From: Polyodon spathula
Taxonomy: Eukaryota; Chordata; Actinopteri; Acipenseriformes; Polyodontidae
Assembly (NCBI RefSeq): GCF_017654505.1
Contig: NC_054538.1
Span: 54,423,786 to 54,487,785 of the forward strand
Length of the DNA stretch: 64,000 bases
Reading direction: 5' to 3'
A model generated the notes under the pieces. The model saw only the letters and a list, made by a program, of their open reading frames with translations, was not told the DNA's origin and searched no databases. A program made the translations under genes and the position numbers. Of the stretch, positions 1 through 11,935 are shown piece after piece (position 1 is the stretch's first letter; every line of letters starts with the position of its first letter).

Positions 1-928
1 ACACTAAAATACAACAATGAGATTTCAGTGCCACCAAAAATGATTCAAACAGTCATCCTACATTTCCCACCACCATGCGTCTAATTCTCTTCCCAGAGGG
101 GTGAGTGCGGGGGCTTTTTACCATCTTATCTTCTTGCCAGTCAAGCTGTACCTTAGCCCGTATCTCAGCAATTAAGAGGATAGACGAAATCTCCTAGGGA
201 AAGAATCGAGGCCAAAAAAGTGTTCTGTGTTTCTATTCTTTTTGGTAGTACAAGAATATTGAGTTCAGGTTGGCTAACAATACAAATCCTGAACCTATTT
301 ATATTCTCTTTGCCCCTTTGAAATAGTATATTGTAGTTAAATTCAGTTCTAATGTATAAAGTATCCACTCTCAAGTTGAAGCCTTCTGTTACTTACTACC
401 TTCTTTTTTTGCTTTTCTTTTGTGTATTGTCTTTGGCCATTGCTAATACTGATGCAACTGAACGAATCAATAAAACTATCAAATGTAATTTTTTTCTTTT
501 AAAATTTTTTTGTAAAAATATGTAACATAACATGCAAGACAAGTGAACTTTGTGCATATGCAGCTTGCGTTAGTCCATGACCGGTCCAGAAATGCCACTG
601 TGCGTTTTAACACAGAGTAATGAAATCTGCAAAAGTTTCCTGGTATTGCAAGCATCACTGAAAGACATCAATGCGAGGCACAAAGACGTTTGGTTTCCTT
701 GGTCCATGCAGTGCTACCCATTACTTTACAAAGTAAAACACTCAGGGCCCTGAGCTACTAAAGCAACAAATCTGCTTTTCTTTTATTTTTTTTCAAAGCA
801 AAGACGATACAGTGAAGCAATGGAAATGTTCAGTTTCCCACAAACACCTGTCTCATTTAAAATGCTTTAGCTGTTCACCCCCCTATCATTTTTCCTTCTC
901 CTCACTAAGTCTCCACACACCAATGCAT
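1..928. other. Unannotated AT-rich stretch
   Basis: I see no coding exon, RNA gene or recognisable repeat here. Short open frames lack codon structure or similarity. If the weak terminal exon at 929-985 is real, this would be its 3' UTR; a minus-strand AATAAA lies near 783. Confidence 0.4.
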
Positions 929-985
929 TCAGCTGTCTTGCAAAGAAAGACTGGAGTTGCAGTAGATAGGAGCTTCCTTCACTGC
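929..985 (-). CDS. Possible terminal exon of an unidentified gene
   Basis: On the minus strand a strong pyrimidine tract and acceptor (ctttcttttttcacag) is followed by 18 codons and a TGA, reading AVKEAPIYCNSSLSLQDS. A minus-strand AATAAA lies about 150 bases further downstream. That is the layout of a last coding exon, but I do not recognise the peptide and find no upstream partner exon, so chance is a serious alternative. Confidence 0.12.
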   Translation of the reverse strand, partial: AVKEAPIYCNSSLSLQDS

Positions 986-1589
986 CTGTGAAAAAAGAAA
1001 GCAGGAAACGTAATGACTATACCATGTCCAGCATGCTACAGTACAGTAATGTATACATTTACAGCATGCAGTGCAATGATCAGTGCCATGCATTAAAGGG
1101 CTGAGTCCCTGCATATGCTCATAAAATAATATGTTTCTTGTGTAATATTAAAAAGCCCACTTGAACCCAACAGAGAGCCCTTCATATTATACCATGGTTG
1201 ATAGACTTTCTATAGAATTTCTTATCTTCTGAAGATTTCCAGTAGAAAATAGATGCAAGTAGAGATCATGCACTGTTTACTACTGTAAATACAATGCTAT
1301 GTCCCTTTGTGTGCCAAGGTAAAAATAGCAACTACAGTATCATTGTTATATTGGGTCAGCGTAATTTTTGACATGTTGTTTTTTTTTGTTTTATTTTTTT
1401 ATATCAGTAAATGTGTATATACAGACTAAAACCACACACTATTACATGAGTATAATAAACTGAAACTGCTCATAAGTCATTATAGCATTTATCAAGCAAG
1501 TGGCAATAAACAGAAACTCAATATCCTATATAATCATTTATGGAATTTTCTATTTTCAGGAAAGCTAACATTTTTTTACCTCGTTTCTC

Positions 1590-1737
1590 TGGAACATTTT
1601 TCAGGTGAGACGTTGTTGTAAGTGACTCTGCAGCTGATGCATAGTTCACACACCTTAGTCTCGAATCTTGTAAAGCACTTTGTGATGGTGGGCCACTATG
1701 AAAGGCGCAATGTAAAAATAAAGATTATTATTATATT
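1590..1737 (+). repeat. SINE/LINE-type 3' tail
   Basis: The segment ends in the common fish retroposon tail: a 'gtaaagcactttgtgatggt' motif, then 'gaaaggcgcaatgtaaaaat' and an ATT-rich 3' end. The part just upstream (gcagctgatgcatagttcac) also looks SINE-like. It is probably a 5'-truncated non-LTR retroposon. Family assignment is from memory. Confidence 0.5.
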
Positions 1738-2244
1738 TATTAAATATGTTATCCTGTTATTCTTAAGTTATTGCATTGTCTTTCAAAGGTTAGTTAAAAT
1801 GTTAAAATAGGTAGCAAATGTTGATAGGTGGAATTTGCCAATAAACCAATGTGAGTAATATAAGGAAGAGCTCACGCATGGCCAATTGTAAAGTGGCAAA
1901 TGGAAAAAATGAGTATGCTATTTTAACATGGTAAACTTTTCTAAGGGTTAACAAATGAGACAAAATTGGGTCCATCCCTATATAGTTCAAGTAAAGTAGA
2001 CTGTCAGTGAAAACACTGACCTAAAAAACTTTGTTCCAATAACAGGGCAGCACACCCTTTCTATTTTCAGATTTTTGCTAATAATCTCCAGTGGCAAGCA
2101 TCAGTGCTGTGTAGAAATTACTGGAACAGTGAGTTTACAGCCAAATCTGGCTTGCCCTTGACCATCAAATTCCCACACTGTCCATAATTTGACAGCAAGC
2201 AATTTCCATAAAAATCTGATGAAAGTTTCTTCTGTCTTTCTAAA
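1738..2244. other. Unannotated stretch
   Basis: AT-rich single-copy-looking sequence. No exon or repeat recognised. Confidence 0.35.
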
Positions 2245-2600
2245 GGTAAAATCCACATACACTGCTTGGCGATTCTATTGGAACCTTTACATAATACTTG
2301 GTTGGGCCATCATTCGCCCTGATAACAGCCTTGGCATGACACAACAGACAAATCAAGATGCTGGAAGGTGTCTTGAGGAATTTAGTGCTTTCTTGCACAC
2401 TTCTGGTGTGTCAATCAAGTTCATCCCAAACATGCTCAATCGGATTGAATTGCTAAGACTTTGGAAGCCATGGAAGATGCTTGAAGTCTTTGTCATGCTC
2501 CTCAAACCATTTGTGCATAATACTGCAATGGCGGGTGGGAGCATTATTGCCTTTAAAGTAGCTATGGTCATAAGGATACAAGTGCAGCATTGTTAGGTGG
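2245..2600 (-). pseudogene. Tc1/mariner transposase C-terminal remnant
   Basis: Read on the minus strand this encodes, with frame breaks and a stop, the C-terminal part of a Tc1-like DDE transposase. A HKWFEEHDKDFKHLPWLP block is followed by FNPIEHVWDELD, which matches the 'PDLNPIEhlWdel' motif around the last catalytic acidic residue, and it ends near VIRANDGPTKYY, the usual C-terminus. The N-terminal helix-turn-helix half and the terminal repeats are missing. It is an old dead copy. Confidence 0.7.
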
Positions 2601-3394
2601 AAAGTAAACTAAGGCATTCGTTCAGCCTTGCCTGTATCAAGGGAAAGAGGGTATATCAGGAGAACATGTCCTACACTAGGACAATGGCAAATCCAATCAG
2701 GTAGACAGGTCCTAATAATGTGGCCATGCAGTGTATATCCCGAATGAAAATGAAAAAATGAATATCTCAGTACCTACAATTAAAGCTGTAAAACATGCTA
2801 CAATTGTGTCTGATATCATGGTGAAAAGATACCATGATTTTTTTTAAACTTGCCGTCCATTATGTATACAGGTCTAGTCTAGATCAGCCTAGACAATATA
2901 CTACTCATCAGTAACACAGATAGCACAAGGCAAAACAATATGATTTCCATAGGTTGTAGTGGTATGATTGCCAGGGAAACCAGGTGTGGTGGTGTTCTGA
3001 AAACAAAACAAAATGCACAAATTATTCAATAGGCTTTAGGGTTTCTTGCTTGATATAGAAATAAATGGTGTAATTAGCTTATAATATGCGTGTGCGCCTA
3101 TTTTGTTCAAGAGAATTACTGCAGCTTACAGTACAGTACATAGCACGCTGCCAGTAGTGATCATTTAAATTGTATCAAGTATTTCAACCCACACACTTTT
3201 ACTGATACTTCCTCTATTTAACATTCTGTTCAAATGCATGTTGCTTTTTTTAATACACTTTTCATTGGAATAATTATGAATAGTGTCTGCATACTGTTTT
3301 TTTTTTTCTGGTTATTACCTAATAGAGCACTATAGAAATAGGAATAACAGCTATTCTAGTGGCGTTCATATGACCCTGATTTGCTGTGTCATCT
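2601..3394. other. Unannotated stretch
   Basis: AT-rich DNA with no recognised exon, RNA gene or repeat. Confidence 0.35.
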
Positions 3395-3975
3395 TGTGGC
3401 AGTGTGCTCTGCCCCTGTGTGTATTTTGTGTTATATGTGGTGTGTTAATGTTGGTGTATAGGTATTGGTGCATGGGATATAAATGGGTCTGTATAGCATG
3501 AATGATTTAAAATATATAGTTGTATTTATGCACGGGGATTGCACTTCACATGCATTTAAAGTATTTAATAATATGTGAGCACGAGGTTGTACAATTAGTT
3601 CACGTGCTGGGATTCAGTGAATAATTAATTAGTATTTGAATCCCAGCACAACAGTATATATAGATGCACATTTTACTCACTCGAGGTTGTGTATTCAGAG
3701 CGAAAGAACGGGTGAGGAGAAAATAATAATACTTATAGCAATGGCTATGTCGTGCAGGAGGACCAGCACGGTACTTGTTTGTTTAGTGTTCCTCCCTGTT
3801 GGTTAGTGTCTCTTCGTTTTGTTTGTCTATTTATTTTGGCCCAAAGTTCCGTGTGCTGTTTTTTTTTTGGTTTAAACTGTTCACACTGCAGCATCTCAGT
3901 TTCACCTGCCAGTGCTGCTTGTGCATGTGTACTCCTTTCTGGCCTGACATCACTCTACAGCCAGCCTGTTCACCC
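3395..3975 (+). mobile_element. LTR-like element, family A, copy 1
   Basis: It starts TGTGGCAG and ends near CTGTTCAC. It shares most of its length with the minus-strand solo LTR at 38673-39318: common blocks include the TGTTATATG/GGTGTGTTAATGTTGGTGTAT part, a GGGATATAAA block, and a cactcactcgaggttg block about halfway in. No internal coding region adjoins it, so it is best read as a diverged solo LTR. No clean target duplication is seen. Confidence 0.6.
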
Positions 3976-5299
3976 TTCTCTGTAGATTACACCTTCTAAA
4001 AAATGCTGGGAAAGTTTGTCTTTAAAAAGCACAGTAGCTTCAAACTTCTTGTCTGCCCACTTAAAGTATCTTTTATTGATGTTTACAATCATTCAGAGTA
4101 GTTCTTTTTTGTTTTTTGAGTAATTTTGTATTAAGTCTGTGTTAAGGTTACCTAACTTCAGTAATTGCTATTCAGTTCTAGTTGCCTGCCATAGGAGATG
4201 GATGTAACAGATCAGATCAGATTTGCTTTTGTTTTTCTGACAATACATTGCTGTGCATATAATGACTTGGCTGATCTAGGCTACATAACACCTGTGGCAG
4301 GTAATGTATCTAGAAATTAAGAGCAGTTCCTGAACTCATGGTCAAAACACCTTTACATAAAAATATAAAATAAAATTGTGCAATTGGAAAAAGAAGGGAC
4401 GATAAAAAGAAAACCTAACAAAATTTCATTAGAAGTTACTTTCATTCATTAGAAATTTCATTAGAAGTTATTCATTTATATAATGGATTTTACGTCATAT
4501 GGTGTGGTAGAATTTCATCAAGTGAATTTCATTTCTAGCACTGCATTAACTTTGCTCACAATGCACAATTGAATGTTTGAGGTTATGAACGGACAATCCT
4601 AAATTCCAGTAGATTTGTTCTGCAAACCTTTGGTCAGTTTAAGTTAGCTAATTGATAAGCACTGCTGCTTTTACATCTGCAAAGCTGTCTTCCCTTTATA
4701 GGTGATTTGTTCTCATCTTGTCCTGTGTTCACTTCCTGGAACCTTGCCACAGCCTTTTAAAATCTAAACTTGATTAACTTTTTTTTCAACAGCAACTCAA
4801 GAACAGCCAAATATATTCTGAAACATGATAAATGTGCCATACCAGATGGGTCCTTAAATAAATAAATAAACTGTTTTAGAAAGAATAAACAATAATACAT
4901 GTTTGATATATACTGTCTGGCTACTTTATTGAGGCCTGCACCCCCTACCTGGTTTAGCCACAGTTTGTCCTGATCACACCATTGACACAATGTAGCATAG
5001 ATGCCAGGATGTTCTGTAAAAAGATGTTGTCACTCAGTAATTACATTTTCACACCATTGGTGCAGAAAGGTAGGCAGAGGAGTAATGATGAATGCATTGT
5101 TCAAGTTCATGCTAAACATGCTGAATTTGTTATAATATATAGTAGATCCTGATATTAAAATGATAGTCATCTGAATTTGTATTTATTTGTATTCTTTTTG
5201 GAAAAATGAATGTGTTAAAAGACTTGGTTATTCCCCCATATTATTCTTCTGATCAATGTGTGTTACTTCTGTTGTTTTAAACAGTTAGGCTTCCATTAA
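3976..5299. other. Unannotated stretch with a small local duplication
   Basis: No gene recognised. Around 4424-4472 an 'aaatttcattagaagtta' unit occurs twice in tandem, probably replication slippage. The rest is AT-rich. Confidence 0.35.
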
Positions 5300-6840
5300 A
5301 TGTTTCATTTAGCGAGATTCAGGGGGCGGACTTTGGGGCTGCTTAATTAATGTCTATCATTATTAACTCTCTATTTAAGGCACAATCTTATGCACTTCCC
5401 CTGTCTAGTGTTTTTGCTTTGTAGCAAACGCTCAGACACCGACATTTATGCTTCAGCTTAAAGTCTTCGCTAGTAATATCTAAACTTCGTTCCCTCGCTC
5501 CTTTCACTGCAGGTCACTTCTCTGCACAGCGCTGCCAGGATATTATCTGTTATTTTCCTACCTGTTCAGGTGATTCTTCTCATCATTCAGCTTCTCTGTT
5601 TGGCTGCAGGAGCTCCAACATTAGTCTTTCCTGGTCCATCCAGTCTCCAGCCCAGCGCCGTCTTCATTAGAAAGATTGGCACTCCGCTACACTTTAAAAG
5701 CTCCGCTGATAAGACATTGACTTTCCCTTGTCAGTGATTGCCTTGCCTTAGCTCTATTTAAATCCACCAGGAATCTCTCTTTACTCCTCGCCTGCAATCA
5801 TCAGTACCGTGTACTTCTAATGCAAACTTCTCCCAGCAACCAGACCTGCTGCCCCGGCACTACTGAAATGAAAACGCCCCACCAGCAGGCTCAGCCTCCG
5901 GAGCAGCTGTTTTATAAGGCTTGACCACTCGCCTAACTTTTAAAAAACTGCAATGAACAATCAGGTTGCTTACAACTCTGCAACAAATTCTCTATTACTT
6001 CAAGCCACTATTCTCCACTCTAGTCATGGCCTCCGTCTTGGTTCAGCACTTCAGGTACCCACAGCGGACATTGAAATTACTCCCTCAATGGTCCATAGCA
6101 CGTGCCTGTAGTTAGCAATTAAGTCCAGCAGACACATATGGCTTCTGCTTTCGATACTTTTGCAACATTTATGGGTTAGATTCTCAAAAAAGTGGCTGAG
6201 TTGTCCATTCTTTGGGGGACAAGTGAGTTTCACTTCCCAGACCTCAGGTCTGCTTCAGCAACCTCATCCTTGCTCTGGGGGGTTCTCACTGCTATGAGTC
6301 AGAGGGGACCTCTGGCAACACTATCCTGTCGCAGCTCATGCGCTACTCTTACCTCGTCACCCGAGGCTCTGTTCTATTTCCCTCATGACATGACCCACTT
6401 TACACTCTCGGTGATGAGTCCCAGACTAACCCATCTCTCTTTGTTGCAGGTTCCCTGCGGGATGCCTCTCTGCTCCTGGCTTCGGAGGCCTGTGTCTCAC
6501 CTCGTCCAAGGGCAACACCAGATCAGCCAGGGAACCCTTTTCTATATATTCTTTCAGGTCCTGATTCATCGGACTTTCCTTCGCCCTGAGAGGCACCTCT
6601 GCCGAATCAGAGCCCTTTCATGTGTTTTCAAATCCTCGGGGCTTCAGCCTCCGACCAGAGACAGTCCTATGTAAAGGCGGCTCATTGGTTGGGGATCTCT
6701 TCCTATCCTAACTTCAAGTCCGGGCCCCTCCAAGCTCACCTTTTAGTCGGGGTCATCGGTTCACCTTCTGTCCTAAGTCCGGGCTCTCTTTGTCCGCCTC
6801 TGTCCAACTAACAAGTTTGTTTCTGCTTCCTTTATTCTAT
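5300..6840 (+). repeat. Unclassified pyrimidine-rich, GC-elevated block, possible retroelement
   Basis: This block is clearly richer in C and T than its surroundings, with abrupt composition edges. A TATA-like ctatttaaggcac sits near 5370. Open frames at 6192-6674 and 6620-6811 show no domain I can name. It abuts an LTR-like block on the right and could be part of a decayed retroelement or an old processed sequence. No function is claimed. Confidence 0.3.
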
Positions 6841-6849
6841 GCTTACAGC

Positions 6850-7378
6850 CTCAACAAACACCCCATGAATATATTTGAAACCGTACAACCAAGCTACATC
6901 GCAATAGTGTCAGCATAAGTATTATTTAAATGGACCATTGGAAATTGCACTAGATTAATTCATGTCCAGTTCTATGGAGGCTCCAACTGAATGATTGATT
7001 AGCAATTGAGTCTTGTTACAGCTGCATAAAAGCTACATGTTTTCACTCACTCGGGGTTGTGTTTTCGGTGAGTGGAGAACGGGTGTGGAGAGGAGAGTAA
7101 AACGATGTAAAAAAAGGAAAGTAAATAGAACTACTGTTTTGACTCTCCATGTTTGTTTGTCTGTTCATCCACTTGTTTTGTTTAAGTGTTAGTCCATTGT
7201 GTTTGTCTGTTTTGGCCAATGTGCCGTTTTCTTTTTGAGTATTTGTGTCTGTCTAAACTGTTTATTTTACAATAAAAGCACTGAGACGCTCCAGCATCTC
7301 AGTTTTCACCTGCCAGTACTGCCTGTCTCTGCGTACTCCTTTCAGGCCTGACGTCACCCTACAGCCAGACTGTTCACA
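6850..7378 (+). mobile_element. LTR-like element, family A, copy 2 (5' end unclear)
   Basis: From about 6945 onward it matches family A: a block around gattgattagcaattgagtc, then ctgcataaaagc (TATA-like), then cactcactcggggttg, then an aataaaagcac polyadenylation-like signal, ending TGTTCACA. Similarity upstream to about 6850 is weaker. No coding sequence. Confidence 0.6.
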
Positions 7379-8160
7379 ACTATGTATTTACATATCTGAT
7401 TGACATGGCATAAGTATGAGATTTAACAGAATATGGCATTTCCATTGGGCAGCAGAACTTCCCTTCACTGCTAGCTGCTTGCAGCTGTAATTACCCATCT
7501 TCCTAATTACCCTGGGCAGTAACTGCACAATTGCTTCCATCACCATCGTCTTTGTCACAACATTCCAGTGCAATCTCACACATCCTGCCTCCCTGATTAC
7601 TCAAGCAATGCGTAATTTGCATAAGTGGCTTAATGTATTCTGGATGACAAGTTTCTGCTTCTTTGCTGCAGCTCAATGGCTTGGTCTATTGCAAATTACT
7701 TTCTGTCTTTTCTGAATTTAAAAATAAACTTTCGTTCAGTCCTTTCCTTCCCTAGTGGAAAAATGTAGACCAGTTCTCTGCAAATCAACTGCAGGTTTCG
7801 CTTCACAGAAAGTTTTGACATTTTCGATAAATGGAGAGCTCTGTATGGATTAAAATGCATTTATAATTTGTTTGAAATATCCCTTCAGTTGTGCAATCAA
7901 CATTGTTCATATACAATTCCTTTATGTACAAAAAGATGTTGTAAAGTTTTACTTAGAATGTATGATGCCTTTACCGGTTGTATGTCTGTCACAATGGACA
8001 ACACAGTAAATCTGACAGACAAATCGCAGGTGCTTGGTTGACAGTCACTTCCATAAACAAAACTGATGATTTGGCTGCCCACGGTGGCCCTGTATCCTAT
8101 GACCAGTGTTATGGCTTTTTGACATTTTTTTAATCAACCCCTGTATATGTATCTAAAGTA
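7379..8160. other. Unannotated stretch
   Basis: No exon or repeat recognised. Confidence 0.35.
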
Positions 8161-8660
8161 GATAACGTTAGGTTATTATCATAACCCTGGTTCCCTGAAA
8201 TAGAAATGCATCCATTACATAATTCTGAGACTTATCAAATACACTAATAACAGACACTGTACAATAAAATAAATATATACAATATACACACACACAAGTG
8301 CCTAAGCCCAGACTAGTATCGCAGACATGGTAGCACTAATACACGACTATCTGAGCCTATATAGCTTGAAAAAATCTCCTGAGAGACACAACTCCAGCCA
8401 GAGTGAACACAGAGAGAAGATCCGCGGGGGTGAGTGCAGGCAAGCCACAAGGAAACATACAATTGAATTATGTAAGTTTTAAAAAACTTTGCTTTCAGTA
8501 AATTAATTTGAAAATGATGAGACCCTCTGCAGCTTGCTCCAATAAGGCTGAAAAGAAAATGGAGCTGTTCAACCATCTTCATGGAACCTAGCCTCTTCCA
8601 GGAGGGGCGGAGACTGGCGTGATGACATTGCCGGTCACTCCAAATTTTCAGGTAAACACT
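8161..8660. repeat. Possible non-autonomous DNA transposon
   Basis: The left part, around 'cataaccctggttccctgaa', resembles a widespread fish repeat terminus. The segment to about 8650 is GC-richer than its flanks and carries no transposase. I could not define terminal repeats. Confidence 0.25.
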
Positions 8661-8764
8661 TTGCATCTGATTCACACATGTTAATTATTTTATATTTTAT
8701 TACCTTTTTTTTCTGGGAAGAACACCACCCTACCTACACACATTTGCACTCAATAGCATAGCAT

Positions 8765-10515
8765 TTAGTTATATGTATCCAGAGGTGGTGCCAGGGTTAC
8801 ATACGTGGATTGAAGGGAAAATGGTTGCACTCGCTAACCAAGGGCCGTGACTGATACAAAGTGGGACATGGCTAAGCAATCAGTTCCTTTGTTATTGTTG
8901 CTAGCGAACCGCTAAAGGAAAACTCTAATTGTACCGTGAGCAGAGCTGGATTAACGCATAGGCAAACTAGCATGTGTCTAGGCCGCATGGATGGGGGAGG
9001 GAGGGGGGGGGGGATGCAAAACGGTTATAGGTGGGTTTTATTTTAACATATACAAATTTGACTGGAAAAACTTAACTCACTGGCATTTGAACCGAGGCAT
9101 GTATCTCAAAATCAGATTGATCGGGTGTTACGCAGATTTCTGTAACATGACCCCATATAATTCTGTATCCCCACATTATTCCATGCAGATGCAGTTTTTA
9201 AAAGATCGCTGGACGTGCACATGCGATATTTTTGTGGCCGAGCCCTGTTGTGTTCTCAAGCTCAGCCATTGAGTTTTGCTGCAGCTTGCAAAATATTGTA
9301 AACAAGACATAATTGAGTGGCAAAATAAAATAGCACATTTAACACCAATGACTTTGTACGTACGTTCAGCCTCCTACGTTGATCAATACACAAAACCCTT
9401 GATTAAAGTAACCTTATACAACTTTTTGTTTTCATTTAAAGCACATTTCCATTGTAGAACAAGTAAATACTGTTCAGAAACATCAAGTATTCACATCCAG
9501 CAGTCTTTGAAAAAATACAACTATGTCGCCATGGAATCATCAAGACAAGGCTGAAGTTGGCTTCTTATTCACCTGTTTCTTATTTGCTTGTTCTTATTCA
9601 GACTATGATCTGCTCCAGACGAAATGATTGGCTTTGTATTTAAGGGGTTAAATAACATTGGGCTGCTAATTTCTCTGGAACATTTATAGAGGGGCAGATC
9701 TTAAACAATATTAATTTCTCTTTTGCTCAGCCCAACACTGATTTCAGGGTCATAACAGCTAGTGAATGTATCCTAGTTGAATAAGTAACATTGTATTTAA
9801 GGGGTTAAAAGTCGCTGTTGAGCTGTGCTAACGTAGGTTTCAGTTTTTTCTGATTTAATTCTGAAATGTGTTTAGCACATCCCTTGCAGTTTAATTTTCT
9901 GTCAGATTCATTCAGTCGTTCATAATAACTTCAAACTGAGCATTATACCTGTTGTAAAAGGGTGAAATGCTAGTTATAAAGGCTAGAATGTATATAGAGG
10001 TGTGTGTGAGTGTATATGTATGTTTGTGTGTATATGTATGTGTGGCTGTTTGTTCAGGGGTAGGTGGCCCACAAGTGTTTGCTTGCCTAGGGCCCAGTGA
10101 TGGGTTAATCCGGCCCTGACCGTGAGTGTCTTTTGTTGTGTCTAATTATACTCGTTTGTTTATTAGATGGCTAACACGTACCGGGAGCTGTCGCTTAAGG
10201 CCGGGACCAACCCGGACAACACTTCGGACTGTACACTGTACACAAATAAATTGTATTTCACCACTTGCACGTTAGCACTCACTCTGGACTTGTGACCATG
10301 TGTTTGTCTTTCTGTGTGTTTACACTGTTTATTATATCGGGACTGTAACCCATTGTTTTGGAACAGTGCAAGTGATGTGTATTGTCTGGGATTATTCTTT
10401 ACGGTCGCCAGACCGGGATTACAGAAATAAACATCTGTTTGGATCGTGAACTTTGTTGTCTGTTTTCTGTTTCATAATCACCTCTACACCTGCACACTGC
10501 AAACCACTTTGCCAC
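8765..10515 (+). mobile_element. LTR-like element, family B, copy 1, split by a hAT insertion
   Basis: The two pieces 8765-8940 and 10119-10515 are one element interrupted by the hAT element at 8941-10118. The right piece lines up with 26451-27183: both have a 'gatggctaacac'-type start, the order (ACT)GTGAG...TTTGTTTATTA, a CCCATTGTTTTGGAACAGTG-type block and an end near AACCACTTTGCCACA. The left piece matches less well. No internal genes. Confidence 0.55.
8941..10118. mobile_element. Non-autonomous hAT-type DNA transposon with 8-bp target duplication
   Basis: The left end reads CAGAGCTGGATTAACGCATA; the right end, inverted, reads CAGGGCCGGATTAACCCATC, a typical hAT terminus. The 8 bases ACCGTGAG occur immediately outside both ends (8933-8940 and 10119-10126), the expected hAT target-site duplication length. 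The 1178-bp interior has short open frames but none I recognise as transposase, so it was presumably mobilised in trans. The perfect duplication suggests it is younger than the LTR-like element it interrupts. Confidence 0.85.
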
Positions 10516-10925
10516 AGGTAACAATAAATTTCTTAGAAAAAACGAGTGATTAACCAGTGTGACTTATAGTAACCAGAGTGCAGACATACAGCCTGGTGCC
10601 ATGAGATGTCAAGGTTGATTGATAGTCTATCAGAGGCTCATTGAAACAATAGAAATGTCAACAGACCACTCACTTGAGGAATGCGGACACATATAATCAA
10701 ACTTCAATACATTGCTACAAGTCCCGACTGATAAATACAAATAATAATACGTATCGGTCAATTTGACCACTCATGGTCGGAATAGGTATGACGGTATTTT
10801 ATCAAGCTCATTTTTGCATCTATGCGATTCTTTCTTTGTCACAGTAATTAGTACATATACTTAGGAAAAGTCTGGAAATCACAGCTCCGTATCTTAAACA
10901 GCAATTTAAAGTTAAATTCCAAAAA
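10516..10925. other. Unannotated stretch
   Basis: No gene seen. A short palindrome-like 'ggtcaatttgacc' lies near 10757 and may belong to the piggyBac-like end on its right. Confidence 0.3.
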
Positions 10926-10961
10926 CAGTCAAAATGACTGCCTTGGTCGTTCTAGTGTTAA
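10926..10961 (-). mobile_element. piggyBac-like transposon terminus
   Basis: Read from the right, it starts TTAACACTAGAACGACCAAG and continues into GGCAGTCATTTTGACTG. A TTAA followed by a CACTAGAA-type terminal repeat is typical of piggyBac-family ends. No partner end was located, so the element's length is unknown. Confidence 0.4.
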
Positions 10962-11519
10962 CATATTGCTCATTCTTCACTAAAGTTAGAACTTCTTAAA
11001 GTCATTCTATTAAATGTAATGCTAACCTGCAGTTATAGTGTGATTGTACTGCAGTGTGGTGTTAAACTGCAGTTGCAAAGTGATTCGATTAAATCTAATC
11101 TTAAACTGCATTTACAGTGCGATTCTGCATCTCTGTTGAAAATGTCACAAAAAATTGGGTCTATTAAAAGAGGGCAATTTGCATTTTTTTGTTATAAAAG
11201 ACACAGCTGAAGTACTTGTGTAAAAGACTCTGCTGAGGTATCCGTGTTGCTAATGGTGAAAACAAATCTATTCCTTAACACTTTTCTAATATGAGACCAT
11301 TTTCAGATATAAAGGATTTAACAGCTGAAAAAAAAATTAAAACAACGGGATTACAAGTAAAGGTAAACAATCAGCCCAGTGTTTTAATCTGGAAATTATT
11401 AGTTAGATTTATTACTTTAAACATTTTTAAACTAATAAATAAACATTTATCATAAAGAAAATGATTGTATTCATCATCATAGTAAAGTTGAGTTCTTACC
11501 TGTAAACAAGAACATGTTT
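10962..11519. other. Unannotated stretch
   Basis: Contains a loosely repeated 'aaactgca(g/t)ttacagtg(c/t)gatt' motif around 11025-11125, which looks like a diverged short tandem array. No gene. Confidence 0.3.
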
Positions 11520-11935
11520 AGTTGTTTCCAATGATTTTTACCCCAATTTTCTACCCACTTTGGAATCGTCAATTGTGTTATTATTGATCCCGGTTCACTA
11601 CTGCAACCTCCTGGGACTCAGAAAACGGAAGCTGAAACACTCGTCCTCCGAAACATCTGAAATGTGTTCCTGCCACAGCGAAGCCATCAGACTTTTAGTG
11701 CTGGAGGACAACACAGATCTGAATGGCTTCACTGCAGTCAAGCAGGTGCCCTATCAGCCACAGGGGTCGCTGGCCCATGGTGAACCGTGGATTGCCCTGC
11801 TGACCTAAGCCCTCCCTAACCCAGTGGCGCTCGGTCAATTGTGCACCGCCTCCTGGGAACCCCATGTTACGGTCAGCAATAACATACCTTGGATTCAAAT
11901 CTGCGATCTCCAGGCTATAAGGCGCATGTCTTAAA
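11520..11935 (+). repeat. SINE-like dispersed repeat, copy 1
   Basis: Related to 30598-30925 and 31000-31140. Shared landmarks are an AT-rich 'ccaat..tttta' head, 'cgtcctccgaa', 'caggggtcgctgg' followed by 'ggtgaaccg', and in this copy an extended 3' part with 'ggattcaaatctgcgatctc' resembling an RNA polymerase III B box. It is moderately GC-rich against an AT-rich background. The open frame inside is not a gene. Confidence 0.6.

Noticed and set aside
6192..6674. 160-codon plus-strand frame that briefly looked like a tyrosine-recombinase (DIRS/Ngaro) C-terminus
   Set aside because: The diagnostic Arg-His-Arg-Tyr motif context could not be found. Kept only as an unclassified block.
8991..9554. 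Two open frames inside the hAT element considered as transposase
   Set aside because: No hAT catalytic or dimerisation motif is visible, and the element is too short for a full transposase.
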